From Arthrobacter ipis (GTDB lineage: Bacteria > Actinomycetota > Actinomycetes > Actinomycetales > Micrococcaceae), in the NCBI RefSeq assembly GCF_014694315.1, contig NZ_JAAOXD010000003.1, positions 207,598-271,597 on the forward strand: a DNA stretch of 64,000 nucleotides, in the 5' to 3' direction. Numbering within the stretch: the first letter of the stretch is position 1; the number at the start of each line of letters is the position of its first letter. Positions 1 through 9,339 of the stretch are shown here, in pieces. A model generated the notes under the pieces. It worked only from the letters and a program-made list of their open reading frames with translations. It was not told the DNA's origin and did not search any database. The position numbers were made by a program, and so were the translations under genes.

Positions 1-1
1 C

Positions 2-769
2 GCCGCGGCCGAGATCAGCCGGCGGCACGGCCTGGCCGGCGTCCGCGCGGCGCTGCCCGGAACCGAACGCGGCCCGGTGGCGGCCGGATCCGAGCCCCCG
101 CGCCTGCTGGCCGTGGCGGCACTGCTGCCGAACAAGGACCAGTTGGTTCTCCTCGATGCGCTGGCCCGGCTGCAGGATATGGAGTGGACGGCGGCCCTCG
201 TCGGATCGGCCACGGCGGACCCCGACTACGCCCGCCAGGTCACGGCTGCAGTAGACCGCTATGGCCTGAGCAGCCGGGTGCAGCTGCCCGGCGAACTGAC
301 CGGCGACGCGCTGGAGCGGCAGTGGGACGCCGCCGACCTGAGCCTGCTGGTCTCCAGGGTGGAGGCTTTCGGCATGGCGGTCACCGAGTCCGTGGCTCGT
401 GGGGTGCCGGTCATCGTCCGGGCCGGCACGGGGGCGGTGGAGGCACTGGGGCTGGGGGCGGAAACCGCCCAAGGGCCTCCGGACGGTGCTGGACCCGCCC
501 TGCCCGGTGCCGGACCTGCCCTGCCCGGCGCCGCCGTCGAACTGAGAAGTGAACCTGAAACCGGGGAAGCGGACCCGGAGCCGCTGGCGGCCCTGCTGCG
601 CAGCTGGCTCACAGATCCCGGGCTGCGCGCCGAATGGCGCCGGCGGGCCCTCGCCGGCAGGGAACTCCTGCCCGGCTGGGACGCCACTGCGCGGCAGGTG
701 CTCGGCTACGTGGCGCCGAAAGCATCGCCGGGCGGCCATTCCTCGCAATCGCCTGCTGATGGAGAATGA
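2..769 (+). CDS. Glycosyltransferase family 4-like protein, 3' part
   Basis: The reading frame is open from the first bases of the window, so the N-terminal acceptor domain lies upstream. What is visible is the C-terminal Rossmann domain of a GT-B enzyme: a strand followed by a sugar-nucleotide region and the GT4 signature EAFGMAVTESVARG, the E-x7-E element that contacts the nucleotide-sugar. It would transfer a sugar from an activated donor to a lipid or saccharide acceptor at the cytoplasmic face of the membrane. The acceptor cannot be told. A small repeated Gly-Ala-Pro stretch (GAGPALP twice) interrupts the domain after the signature. It is followed after 3 bases by the next gene, so they may be cotranscribed. 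Confidence 0.85.
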   Translation, partial: AAAEISRRHGLAGVRAALPGTERGPVAAGSEPPRLLAVAALLPNKDQLVLLDALARLQDMEWTAALVGSATADPDYARQVTAAVDRYGLSSRVQLPGELTGDALERQWDAADLSLLVSRVEAFGMAVTESVARGVPVIVRAGTGAVEALGLGAETAQGPPDGAGPALPGAGPALPGAAVELRSEPETGEADPEPLAALLRSWLTDPGLRAEWRRRALAGRELLPGWDATARQVLGYVAPKASPGGHSSQSPADGE

Positions 770-772
770 GGC

Positions 773-1996
773 ATGACCAGCCACGTCCCGTCTGCCGCCA
801 CCCTGCCAACCGCTGAAGCCCTCACCCCGGAGCTGCTCCGCACCTGGGCCTGGCACCGGCAGGGGCTCGACGGCACACTAGAAGGCCGCACGCCGCAGGA
901 GGTGCTCGCCGCGGCGGGCTGGGCGAGGTCCGTGGGCGGCGCCAACCCGTACCTGACCCTCTTCGCGCGCGCCGGAATCCGGCGCGAGCAGGTGGATGAA
1001 GACGTCCGCGAACTCAGGATCCACGAACTGCCCACCGCCCGCGGCTGCACCTACGTGCTGGGCAGGGAAGACTTCGACTGGGCACTCAGTCTGGGTAAAA
1101 GCGCCGAAGAGGCCTTCCGGGTGCTGGCGCGGCTCGGCGTCGACCGCGGCGAAATCACTCTGCTGGAGGAACAGATCCTGCACGTCCTCGACGAAGCCGA
1201 CGGTCCGCTGGACCCCAGGCAGCTCAAGGAGGAGCTGGGGGAGTCGGTGCGGAGCCTGGGCGAGGAAGGCAAGAAAAAGGGGGCCGCCACCACTCTGCCC
1301 ACGGCGCTGGGACTGCTGCAGGCAGACGGCCGGATCCGCCGCGTTCCGGTCAACGGGCGCCTGGACCAGCAGCGCTACGCTTACGCCCCGTGGGGCTTGC
1401 CGCCCAGCCGGCTCGGCCCCGAAGGCGCCCGCGAGGAACTGATCCGCCGCTACCTCGGCTGGACGGGCGGCGCCACCGTCAAGCAATCCCAGTGGTTCAC
1501 CGGCTTCACCCTCACCGACAGCAAGGCGGCGCTCGCGGCCGCCGGGGCCGTTGAGGTGCTCACCGCCGCCGGCGACGTGCTCTGGATGCTGCCGGCCGAC
1601 GTCGAACGCCTCGCGGACTTCACTCCGCCGGAAGGGGAACAGATCCAGCTACTGGCCGGCACCGATTCGCTGGTGCTGCACCGGCGGAACGCGGCGGACC
1701 TGTTTGCGGACGAGGACCGGGACCGGAAGCTGCTGAACGCCACCCTGGCGCTGCAGGCGGACCTGCCTGACCATCCCATCTTTGACCGCGGCAGGATCAT
1801 GGGGCTCTGGCAGTACGATCCCGGCAGGGAAAGGATCGCGGCCTGGCTCTTTGCCGGCCGGACGCCGGCCGTCGAGCAGCGCATCGCCGAGGTTGAGGCA
1901 TGGATCCGGGAGGACCTGGGCGACTTCCGCTCCTTCAGCCTGGATTCACCGGCGTCCCGCCAGGAGCGGATCGACGCGCTGGACGCCGCCGGCTAG
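773..1996 (+). CDS. Winged-helix DNA-binding protein, AlkZ/HTH_42-like
   Basis: A 407-residue soluble protein. Its layout resembles the HTH_42 family (crosslink-repair glycosylase AlkZ/YcaQ and relatives): an N-terminal helical segment with repeated short strands, a central region containing ARGCTYVLGRED that matches the family's conserved arginine-glycine turn before the second winged helix, and a C-terminal part rich in acidic helices. AlkZ enzymes unhook damaged or crosslinked bases from DNA. I cannot identify the catalytic Q-x-R/Q-x-Q motif with certainty, so the enzymatic role is inferred. ATG at 773 lies just after the glycosyltransferase stop, suggesting one transcript. No signal peptide or membrane segment is seen. 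Confidence 0.7.
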   Translation: MTSHVPSAATLPTAEALTPELLRTWAWHRQGLDGTLEGRTPQEVLAAAGWARSVGGANPYLTLFARAGIRREQVDEDVRELRIHELPTARGCTYVLGREDFDWALSLGKSAEEAFRVLARLGVDRGEITLLEEQILHVLDEADGPLDPRQLKEELGESVRSLGEEGKKKGAATTLPTALGLLQADGRIRRVPVNGRLDQQRYAYAPWGLPPSRLGPEGAREELIRRYLGWTGGATVKQSQWFTGFTLTDSKAALAAAGAVEVLTAAGDVLWMLPADVERLADFTPPEGEQIQLLAGTDSLVLHRRNAADLFADEDRDRKLLNATLALQADLPDHPIFDRGRIMGLWQYDPGRERIAAWLFAGRTPAVEQRIAEVEAWIREDLGDFRSFSLDSPASRQERIDALDAAG

Positions 1997-2019
1997 CAGT
2001 ACGGGTTAGGCCCGGCCCG

Positions 2020-2526
2020 TTAGCTGCCGGTGCGGTGCGCCGCGAAGAACTCCCGCAGCAGCATGCCGCATTCCTCCTCCTGCACGCCGGCGTAAACCTG
2101 CACCCAATGGTTCAGGCGGCGCTCGCGCAGAATGTCGAATACGGATCCCGCCGCCCCCGCCTTCTCATCCCAGGCCCCGAACACCACGCGGTGGATCCGC
2201 GCCAGAACGACCGCGCCGGCACACATGGCGCACGGCTCCAGGGTCACCACCAGGGTGCAGTCCTCCAGCCGCCAGCCGTCGCCGCTGCCGCCGTCGAGCG
2301 CCGCATGGTCCCGCAGCCGCGCGGCGGCCTCACGGATGGCCACCACCTCGGCGTGCGCGGTGGGGTCCCCGAGGGCCTCGCGCTCGTTGCGACCGGTACC
2401 CAGGACCGTCCCGTCCGGACCGATCACGACGGCGCCGATGGGCACATCCTCGGTGGCCAGGGCCCGCCGGGCTTCTTCGAGGGCAAGGCCCATCCATTCC
2501 AGGTGTTGCGGATCTGCCGGGGCCAT
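2020..2526 (-). CDS. tadA: tRNA-specific adenosine deaminase TadA
   Basis: A 168-residue zinc deaminase converting adenosine-34 of tRNA-Arg(ACG) to inosine, which lets one tRNA read CGU, CGC and CGA. Both catalytic elements are intact: HAE at residues 58-60 (zinc-binding histidine and proton-shuttle glutamate) and PCAMC at 98-102 (two zinc cysteines). Length is normal for the bacterial family. The predicted substrate, tRNA-Arg(ACG), is encoded in the same window at 26049-26122. The gene is convergent with the AlkZ-like gene and divergent from the PAP2 gene, with only 60 bases for both promoters. Confidence 0.96.
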   Translation of the reverse strand: MAPADPQHLEWMGLALEEARRALATEDVPIGAVVIGPDGTVLGTGRNEREALGDPTAHAEVVAIREAAARLRDHAALDGGSGDGWRLEDCTLVVTLEPCAMCAGAVVLARIHRVVFGAWDEKAGAAGSVFDILRERRLNHWVQVYAGVQEEECGMLLREFFAAHRTGS

Positions 2527-2586
2527 GGGTCAATGATAGTTTCGAAGGATACTTAGCATCGGACAACGCAAGCGCCGGGAGTAACG

Positions 2587-3420
2587 ATGAAGTCCCTGAC
2601 TGAGCGGTACGGCAGGTGGCTCGGGCCCTACGCGGCACTATGGATCACCCTGATCATCGGCGGCTTCCTGGTGGTGGTCCTGACGCTCCTCAGCGCCGAG
2701 GTATACAACAGCGTCGTGGACCAGGACGGCGTCTCGGGACTGGATAAACCCGCCCTCCAGCTGGCCAAGGAGTACCGGAGCCCCGGCCTCGACTCGGCCG
2801 TTACGGCCTTCACGAACATCGGCGGCGGCATTGGCATGCCCATCCTGGCAAGCATCCTCGTTGCCTGGCTGATCTACGTCAGCCGCAGCTGGCGGCCGCT
2901 CATCCTGGTGGGCGGCGCCGCGGCAGTCTCCGTCACCGCCACCAGCGTGGGCAAGACCCTGCTGGGCCGCACCCGTCCCGACCACATCGACGCCGTTCCG
3001 CCGTTCGAATTCTCGCCGTCGTTCCCCAGCGGGCACACGCTGAACACCACCGTGGTGATCAGCATCGTGGTGTACCTGATGTGCCTGCAGTTCCGGAAGA
3101 CCTCGGCACGAACGTGGGTGATCATTGCAGGCGCCGCGTTCATCATCGCCATGGGACTGAGCCGGGTGTTCCTCGGCCACCACTGGCTGACGGACGTGAT
3201 GGCCGCCTGGCTGATCGGGGCGGCCTGGGTTGCCGTGGTGATCCTGGCCCACCGGCTGTTCCATGTCATCCGCCGGCGCGAGCATGCGGGCCCCGCGCCC
3301 ACGTTCGAGCACCCGGCCCACCTCAAGGACAGCAAAGCCGGACAGAAGGAGCGCCTGCAGGGGACTCCCGATGCCGGGGGAGGAACCGGAAACCGGGGCG
3401 GGGAGCCAAGCCCCGGGTGA
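2587..3420 (+). CDS. PAP2-family membrane phosphatase
   Basis: A 277-residue integral membrane protein with about six transmembrane helices. The three PAP2/vanadium-chloroperoxidase motifs are complete: K-x6-RP at residues 123-131, PSGH at 147-150, and SR-x5-H-x3-D from 192 to 203. Such enzymes remove phosphate from lipid substrates such as phosphatidic acid or undecaprenyl pyrophosphate at the outer membrane face. The tail from about residue 235 is hydrophilic and probably cytoplasmic. Substrate cannot be chosen from sequence; undecaprenyl pyrophosphate recycling is possible given the nearby envelope genes. The upp start lies 12 bases downstream. Confidence 0.9.
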   Translation: MKSLTERYGRWLGPYAALWITLIIGGFLVVVLTLLSAEVYNSVVDQDGVSGLDKPALQLAKEYRSPGLDSAVTAFTNIGGGIGMPILASILVAWLIYVSRSWRPLILVGGAAAVSVTATSVGKTLLGRTRPDHIDAVPPFEFSPSFPSGHTLNTTVVISIVVYLMCLQFRKTSARTWVIIAGAAFIIAMGLSRVFLGHHWLTDVMAAWLIGAAWVAVVILAHRLFHVIRRREHAGPAPTFEHPAHLKDSKAGQKERLQGTPDAGGGTGNRGGEPSPG

Positions 3421-3432
3421 TAGTTTTGACCC

Positions 3433-4068
3433 ATGCGCACACTCGTCGTGGACCATCCGCTGGTCGCCCACAAGCTCACCGTCCTGCGGGATAAGAACAC
3501 CCCCTCGCCGGTCTTCCGCGAGCTCACGGAGGAGCTGGTCACGCTCCTCGCCTACGAGGCCACACGCGACGTCCGCACCCAGCCGGTCACCATCGAAACC
3601 CCGGTAGCCACCACTGTGGGCACCGCGTTCACCAAACCCACCCCCTTGGTGGTTCCCATACTGCGCGCCGGGCTGGGCATGCTCGAGGGCATGACCAAGC
3701 TGGTCCCCACCGCCGAAGTGGGTTTCCTGGGCATGGCCCGCGACGAGGAAACCCTGGACATCATCACCTACGCGGAGCGGCTGCCGGATGACCTTTCCGG
3801 CCGCCAGATCTTCGTGCTGGACCCCATGCTCGCCACCGGCGGCACGCTGCGTGAGGCCATCAAGTTCCTGTTCAAGCGCGGCGCCGCCGACGTCACCTGC
3901 ATCTGCCTGCTGGCCGCTCCGGAGGGCCTGGCCAGGCTGGAGGAGGAACTCAAGGACGCCAACGTCACCATCGTCCTGGCCTCCATCGACGAGAAGCTGA
4001 ACGAGAAGGCCTACATCGTGCCGGGCCTGGGCGACGCCGGCGACCGGCTGTACGGCATCGCCGGCTAG
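3433..4068 (+). CDS. upp: Uracil phosphoribosyltransferase
   Basis: A 211-residue pyrimidine-salvage enzyme making UMP from uracil and PRPP in the cytoplasm. The PRPP-binding loop DPMLATGGT is at residues 130-138, and the C-terminal uracil-binding segment [11 protein letters not shown] closes the protein at about 200-210. [10 protein letters not shown] near residue 74 is the conserved family strand. Length matches bacterial Upp. No PyrR-type leader is apparent upstream, because only 12 bases separate it from the PAP2 gene; transcription is probably shared. A hairpin follows the stop. Confidence 0.97.
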   Translation: MRTLVVDHPLVAHKLTVLRDKNTPSPVFRELTEELVTLLAYEATRDVRTQPVTIETPVATTVGTAFTKPTPLVVPILRAGLGMLEGMTKLVPTAEVGFLGMARDEETLDIITYAERLPDDLSGRQIFVLDPMLATGGTLREAIKFLFKRGAADVTCICLLAAPEGLARLEEELKDANVTIVLASIDEKLNEKAYIVPGLGDAGDRLYGIAG

Positions 4069-4093
4069 GCCAGCCCGCAAGGTTCGGCCAAGA

Positions 4094-4124
4094 CCCTGCG
4101 CCGGAGGTCTTCCGGTGCGCAGGG
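4094..4124 (+). terminator. Hairpin after upp
   Basis: Imperfect inverted repeat CCCTGCGCCGG / CCGGTGCGCAGGG with a short loop, 26 bases after the upp stop. It lacks a clear T tract, so termination is likely but not certain. Confidence 0.5.
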
Positions 4125-4146
4125 CGCCCCGGCTAGCCTGTGCACC

Positions 4147-4524
4147 ATGGACTGGAAACTTGAACTCGTCTTCGTGCCCGTGTCCGATGTGGACCGCGCC
4201 AAGGATTTCTACGTCAACAAGGTCGGATTTAACGCCGACTACGACGAACGGCCCATGGACGGGCTCCGCTTCGTCCAGCTAACCCCGCCCGGCTCGGGCT
4301 GCTCGATCGCCATCGGGGAGGGCCTGAACGACGCTCCTCCGGGCACGGCGCCGAGCCTGCAGCTGGTGGTCAGCGACATCAACAAAGCCCATGACCAGCT
4401 CAAAACGAACGGCGTGGACGTCAGCGACGTGGACGTCCAGGACTGGGGCCACTTCGTCTACTTCGCCGACCCCGACGGCAACAAATGGGCGGTGCAGTAC
4501 CTCCCCAACCGGCCGAACGGCTGA
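4147..4524 (+). CDS. VOC (glyoxalase/bleomycin-resistance fold) protein
   Basis: A 125-residue single-domain VOC protein. Two beta-alpha-beta-beta-beta modules are visible: one starting VPVSDVDRAKDFYVNKVGF and a second ending with YFADPDGNKWAVQYLP, the usual DPDGN turn before the last strand. Members bind a metal and act as dioxygenases, isomerases, glyoxalases or antibiotic-binding proteins; nothing here selects one. It stands alone between the upp hairpin and the HAD gene. Confidence 0.85.
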   Translation: MDWKLELVFVPVSDVDRAKDFYVNKVGFNADYDERPMDGLRFVQLTPPGSGCSIAIGEGLNDAPPGTAPSLQLVVSDINKAHDQLKTNGVDVSDVDVQDWGHFVYFADPDGNKWAVQYLPNRPNG

Positions 4525-4561
4525 CCTCCGAAAAACACGTTGGCGGACCGGATGAGGCAGG

Positions 4562-5251
4562 ATGGAAGCCATGAGCCTTCCTGCCGAATCCGCCACCATC
4601 ACGCTGACGGCCCGGGCCGTCCTCTTCGACATGGACGGCACCCTGGTTGATTCCACCGCCATCGTGGAGCGCGTGTGGACCGAGTTCGCCGGACGCTACG
4701 GCCTTGATATCGCGGAAATCCTCCGCACCTCCCACGGAGTGCAGGCGCTGGATACTGTCCGCCGCTTCGCGCCGGAGGGCGCCGACATCCATGCCCTGGC
4801 CGCAGAACTGGGACAGATGGAGCTGACCGAGACCGCCGGCATCGTCGCCGTGCCGGGTGCGCTGCAGCTGCTCGAGTCCCTGCCGGCCGACGCCGTGGCC
4901 CTGGTGACATCGGCGTCGCACGGCCTCGCCACCGTCCGGATGGCGGCGGCAGGGGTGGAGATGCCGGCGGCGGTTGTCACGTCCGAGGACGTGTCCCGCG
5001 GCAAGCCGCACCCCGAGGGCTACCTGCTGGGCGCGTCCCTGCTCGGGGCGGACCCCTCGGAGGCAGTGGTTTTCGAGGACGCTCCTGCGGGCATCGCGGC
5101 AGGAGTCGCTGCCGGCATCCGGACCGTCGCGGTGGGCCCGAACACCGGCGTCCTGCCCGACGGCGTGCTGCACATCCCGGATTACACTGCCGTTACCGCC
5201 TGGGTGGAAACCGGCGAGGACGGTCGCCCGGCGATCTCCCTGCGGCTGTAG
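4562..5251 (+). CDS. HAD-superfamily sugar phosphatase-like hydrolase
   Basis: A 229-residue HAD hydrolase of the beta-phosphoglucomutase/phosphatase branch. Motif I is FDMDGTLVDS (nucleophile aspartate at about residue 23), followed by a helical cap domain, motif II as LVTSAS, and motif III/IV in KPHPEGY and VVFEDAPAGI. It resembles small sugar phosphatases that dephosphorylate 2-deoxyglucose- or glycerol-phosphate-type substrates. A second in-frame ATG at 4571 is an equally possible start; neither has a well-spaced Shine-Dalgarno sequence. It converges with the GT39 operon, with 10 bases between stops. Confidence 0.88.
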   Translation: MEAMSLPAESATITLTARAVLFDMDGTLVDSTAIVERVWTEFAGRYGLDIAEILRTSHGVQALDTVRRFAPEGADIHALAAELGQMELTETAGIVAVPGALQLLESLPADAVALVTSASHGLATVRMAAAGVEMPAAVVTSEDVSRGKPHPEGYLLGASLLGADPSEAVVFEDAPAGIAAGVAAGIRTVAVGPNTGVLPDGVLHIPDYTAVTAWVETGEDGRPAISLRL

Positions 5252-5261
5252 CCGGCGTCTG

Positions 5262-7241
5262 TCAGGACAGGTCGTAGACCGTGGCGCCGCCTATGGTTTC
5301 GGCCTGGAAGGTGGCCGCCACCCACGCCGAGATGCGCGCTGCCGCGTCGGACCCGGTTTCACCCTGCATCATGCTTCCGCCAATGAAGTAGTGAATTTTT
5401 CCGTCCGCCACGAACTGCCGGAACTCCTCCAGCGTGGGCGCGGGATCGGTCCCGTTGAACCCTCCCACCGCCATGACCGGCAGTTCGGCGGCGAGCTGGT
5501 AGCCGGCCGCGTTGTTGGAACCCACGACGGCGCCGGCCCAGGTGTAGCTTGCCGCGTCCGTCTTCAGCGCGGTCACCAGGGCGTCCGACGGCGTGCTGGC
5601 ACCCAGGAGGCCGCCCATCCCGCCCCCGCGGCCGCCGAATCCGCCCGGGGTACGGGTGGAGTTTGCCGTGCCGGGATTCGCGAGCGCGCCCGGCCCGGCC
5701 AGCGTTCCTTGCCGGCCAAAGTTGCCCGGCCCGGCGAAGTTGCCGAGGGCTCCCGTTGCGGCCGGCCCGGCGCTGACGATCGCGCCGGAATGCGCAGTCG
5801 CCGCGGTGGTGAGCGAGTAGACCAGCGGCGCAGCGAGTGCCGCAGCAACTGCGGCAGCCGCCGTCGTGCGCTGCAACGCCCTACCGGCCCCGCCGGAAGG
5901 CGTGAGCGGGAGGAGCAGCAGGACCACGGCCACCAACGCGGAGACCAGCACCAGCCAGCGGAGCCACGGGACGTAGGCGGGGGAGCGGCCCAGCAGCTGG
6001 AAGGCCATGGCGCCGGCGGCTGCCCCCGCCGCGGCGAGCGGTACCGCCGCGGCCGGCAGGGAACGGCGCTGCCAGAGCAGGATGCCGCCCAAGCCCGCGA
6101 GGCCGGCGATTCCCGGTGCCAGGGCCACCATGTAGTAGGGATGAATGATGCCGGCCATGAAGCTGAACGTCAGTCCCGTGACTAGCACCCAGAGGCCCCA
6201 GACCACGACGGAGGCCCGGACGGTATCGGTCCGACGGGCGCGCCGGCCGATCCACAGCAGGGCTCCGGCGAGGATCAGGACGGACGGCAGGAGCCAGGCA
6301 ATCTGCCCGCCGAACTCGGTGTTGAAGAGCCGCAGCAGCCCCGGCGTTCCCCAACCGTTCCCGCCGCCGACGCTGCCGGTCTCGTCGCCGTTGAGCCGGC
6401 CCAAGCCGTTGTACCCGAGAGTCAGTTCAAGGATGGAGTTGGTCTGCGAGCCGCCGATGTAGGGGCGGTTTTCGGCGGGGATCAGCTCGACGGCGGCCAG
6501 CCACCACCCGGCCGACACCGCCAGTGCCGCTCCGGCGCCTGTCAGCTGAAGCAGGCGTTTCCCGAGGCTGACCGGGGCGGCGACCAGGTACGCCGCTGCG
6601 AGTCCCGGCACTACCAGCAGGACCTGCAGCTGCTTGGTCAGGAAACCGAAGCCCAGGAACACTCCGGCCAGTAGGAGCCAGCGGAAGCGCGCGTCCTGGA
6701 TGGCGCGCAGCACCGCATAGGCGGCCGCCGTCATGAGCAGCACCAGCAGCGCGTCCGGGTTGTTGAAGCGGAACATCAGGGTGGCCACCGGCGTCAGTGC
6801 CATAACGGCGCCGGCCAGCAGGCCGCTCAGGTGGGCCAGCCGGTCGTCCCCTGTGGCGGGCCTGGCGGCGCGGCGCACGGCCAGATAGAGCAGCCATGCC
6901 GTGGCGACGCCCATCAGCGCCTGGGGGACCAGAATGCTCCAGGAATTGAGTCCAAACAGGCGCACCGAGAGGCCGGTGACCCACAGGGCAGCCGGCGGTT
7001 TGTCCACGGTGATGGCGTTGGCGGAGTCGGACGAGCCGAAGAACCACGCCGTCCAGTCCTGGGACCCGGCCTGGGCCGCCGCCGAGTAGAAGGCGTTGGC
7101 CCAGCCGGAGGCGCCCAGGTTCCACAGGTAGAGGAAGGACGTGCCGAGCAGGAGCCCGGCGAGTTCCAGCCGGGGGCGCAGCGGTGCGCGCAGCCGCGTT
7201 GCGGCCGCCGCCCGGAGACGCGGAAGAGCGTAGGTGGTCAT
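5262..7241 (-). CDS. GT39-family membrane glycosyltransferase (paralog 1)
   Basis: A 659-residue polytopic protein of the ArnT/PMT-like GT39 group, which takes sugar from a polyprenyl-phosphate donor and moves it to an acceptor on the outside of the membrane. The N-terminal loop after helix 1 carries the conserved acidic/lysine motif ITVDKPPAALW. About a dozen membrane helices follow, then a Gly-rich linker and a soluble C-terminal domain ending in GGATVYDLS. It is paralogous to the next gene upstream along its whole length, including the tail VMAVGGFNGTDPAPT. The gap to that gene is only 7 bases, so they are cotranscribed. Probable role: decoration of an envelope polymer or lipid. Confidence 0.88.
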   Translation of the reverse strand: MTTYALPRLRAAAATRLRAPLRPRLELAGLLLGTSFLYLWNLGASGWANAFYSAAAQAGSQDWTAWFFGSSDSANAITVDKPPAALWVTGLSVRLFGLNSWSILVPQALMGVATAWLLYLAVRRAARPATGDDRLAHLSGLLAGAVMALTPVATLMFRFNNPDALLVLLMTAAAYAVLRAIQDARFRWLLLAGVFLGFGFLTKQLQVLLVVPGLAAAYLVAAPVSLGKRLLQLTGAGAALAVSAGWWLAAVELIPAENRPYIGGSQTNSILELTLGYNGLGRLNGDETGSVGGGNGWGTPGLLRLFNTEFGGQIAWLLPSVLILAGALLWIGRRARRTDTVRASVVVWGLWVLVTGLTFSFMAGIIHPYYMVALAPGIAGLAGLGGILLWQRRSLPAAAVPLAAAGAAAGAMAFQLLGRSPAYVPWLRWLVLVSALVAVVLLLLPLTPSGGAGRALQRTTAAAAVAAALAAPLVYSLTTAATAHSGAIVSAGPAATGALGNFAGPGNFGRQGTLAGPGALANPGTANSTRTPGGFGGRGGGMGGLLGASTPSDALVTALKTDAASYTWAGAVVGSNNAAGYQLAAELPVMAVGGFNGTDPAPTLEEFRQFVADGKIHYFIGGSMMQGETGSDAAARISAWVAATFQAETIGGATVYDLS

Positions 7242-7248
7242 GGCTTGC

Positions 7249-9339
7249 CTAGTCGGTCAGCTTGTAGACGGTGGAGTTGCCCACGGTCTGGGCGTGGAAG
7301 TTGGCGGCAACCCAGGCGGCCACCTCGGAGTTTCCGCCGCGTCCGCCGCCTCCGCCCATCCCGCCGCCGGAGATGAAGTAGCCGATCTCACCGTTGGCGA
7401 CCATCTCCTGGAACTGGGCGAGGGTGGGGTAGGGGTCGCCGCCGTTCCAGCCGCCCAGGGCAATCACGCTGGTGCCCGTGGCGAGTTCCAGGCTGGCTGC
7501 CTGGCTGGCGCCGGAAACGATCCCGGACCAGTTGGCGGTGCTGGCCTTGAGCAGTGCGGTGAGTTCGGAGTTCGCCGTACCGGCACCGTCGGGACCCATG
7601 GCACCGTCGGGTGCGTTGCCGCCGAAGGCAGCGCCACCGTAGCTTGAGCCGTTGGGGGCCAGGCGGGAACCGTCGGGGGCCAAACCGGAACCGTCTGCCA
7701 GCCCCGAGCCGGACGTGCCCGGTCCGGCAAAGCCGGCGCGTCCGCCCTGCCCGCCCATCGCGGAGGCGGTGGGGCCCGACGTCGGAATTGAGCCGGAGTG
7801 GGGCTGGGCTGCGGTGGCGAAGGTCCACGCAGTACTGCCGAGCCCGCCGGCCAGCAGCGAAACCGCCACGACAGTCGCCGTCGCCGTCCTGCGGAACCGG
7901 GCGGGAACAGCCTGGAGTGAGTCGACCCGGAGCAGCAGCGCGACGGCGGCCAGCACGCCGAGGATCACCACGGCCACCCTGATCCAGGGCAGCCAGGTGG
8001 CGTCGCGTCCCAGCAGCACCGAGGACCAGACCGACGCGGCCAGGACCGCGGCGGCCAGCGTGATCCGTGCCGGCCAGTAAGCACGGCCGCGCCACAGCTC
8101 CGCGGCGCCGATGCCCACCAGTGCGGCAATTGCCGGGGCCAACGCAACGGCATAATACGGGTGGACAGTGCCGCTCATGAAGCTCAGGATGCCGGCGGTG
8201 ACCAGGAGCCAGCCACCCCAGAGGACCAGGGCTGCGCGGGTACGGGATGTGCGTGCTTCACGGCGGGTGAACCACAGGCCCGCAACCAGCAGGGTCAGGG
8301 CCGATGGAAGCAGCCAGGACACCTCGCGCCCGAAGCTGGTCCCGAACATCCGGGTGATCCCCGCGGTACCGCCGAAGCCGACATTGCCGCCCATGCCACC
8401 GCCACCGCCGGGCATGCCGCCAGCGCCGCCTTCGGAGCCGGTGATGCGGCCCAGGCCGTTGTAGCCGAAGGTCAGTTCCAGGAAGCTGTTGGTCTCGGAC
8501 CCGGCCATGTAGGGCCTGGCCGATGCAGGCGTGAGCTGGAACAGGGCGATGTAGCTGCCGGCCACCAGCATGATGCCACCTGCCGCGGCGAGCAGGTGCA
8601 GGAAACGCCGTCCGAGCGTGGCGGGGGCAGCCCAGAGGTAGGCCAGTGCGAGGCCGGGAACGATCAGGAAGCCCTGGAGCATCTTGGTCAGGAAGGCCAG
8701 GCCGATCACTGCACCGGCCGCCGCCAGCCACTTCCAGCCGGCCTCTTCAATGGCCCGGGTGGTCAGGTAGGCGGCCAGTACCAGGCACAGGGTGAGCAGC
8801 GCGTCGGGGTTGTTGAACCGGAACATCAGCGCGGCCACCGGGGTCAGTGCCAGTACGCCGCCGGCGAGCAGTCCCGCCGACGCTCCGGAGATGCGCTTGA
8901 CCGTGAGGTAAAGGAGTCCGACGGCGGCCACGCCCATGAGTGCCTGCGGCACCAGCATGCTCAGCGGCGAGAAGCCGAAGACGCGGCCCACGAGGGCCGG
9001 TATCCACAGCGCCGCCGGGGGCTTGTCCACGGTGATCGCGTTGCCGGCGTCGAGGGAGCCGAACAGCAGCGCCGTCCAGTCCTTGGTGCCCGCCTGGACG
9101 GCTGCCGCGTAGAAGGAGTTGGCGTATCCCGTGGCTTCGAGGTTCCACAGGTACAGCACGGCGGTGAATCCGAGCAGGGCGGCGGCCGAGGGCCGGATCC
9201 AGCGGGGCTGGTTTCCCAGCAGCAACCGGGACGCCTTTCGCTGCGATGTGGCGACGTGGGTGGCCCGGTCTTCGGAGACAGTCGGCGCGGGGTGGGTCTG
9301 GTCTGTCGTCTGGCCTGGGGGAGTGACGGTGGTGCTCAT
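7249..9339 (-). CDS. GT39-family membrane glycosyltransferase (paralog 2)
   Basis: A 696-residue GT39 enzyme. I chose ATG at 9339 because it overlaps the upstream stop by 4 bases (ATGA), the usual coupled-start arrangement; a longer open frame to 9480 would run inside the neighbouring gene. Features parallel paralog 1: ITVDKPPAALW in the first external loop, about 12 helices, a Gly-rich loop (GGAGGMPGGGGGMGG), then a long Gly/Ser/Pro-rich linker and a C-terminal soluble domain with VIALGGWNGGDPYPT. Both enzymes lie downstream of a GT2-GtrA protein, which could make and flip the polyprenyl-linked sugar they use. Confidence 0.88.
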   Translation of the reverse strand: MSTTVTPPGQTTDQTHPAPTVSEDRATHVATSQRKASRLLLGNQPRWIRPSAAALLGFTAVLYLWNLEATGYANSFYAAAVQAGTKDWTALLFGSLDAGNAITVDKPPAALWIPALVGRVFGFSPLSMLVPQALMGVAAVGLLYLTVKRISGASAGLLAGGVLALTPVAALMFRFNNPDALLTLCLVLAAYLTTRAIEEAGWKWLAAAGAVIGLAFLTKMLQGFLIVPGLALAYLWAAPATLGRRFLHLLAAAGGIMLVAGSYIALFQLTPASARPYMAGSETNSFLELTFGYNGLGRITGSEGGAGGMPGGGGGMGGNVGFGGTAGITRMFGTSFGREVSWLLPSALTLLVAGLWFTRREARTSRTRAALVLWGGWLLVTAGILSFMSGTVHPYYAVALAPAIAALVGIGAAELWRGRAYWPARITLAAAVLAASVWSSVLLGRDATWLPWIRVAVVILGVLAAVALLLRVDSLQAVPARFRRTATATVVAVSLLAGGLGSTAWTFATAAQPHSGSIPTSGPTASAMGGQGGRAGFAGPGTSGSGLADGSGLAPDGSRLAPNGSSYGGAAFGGNAPDGAMGPDGAGTANSELTALLKASTANWSGIVSGASQAASLELATGTSVIALGGWNGGDPYPTLAQFQEMVANGEIGYFISGGGMGGGGGRGGNSEVAAWVAANFHAQTVGNSTVYKLTD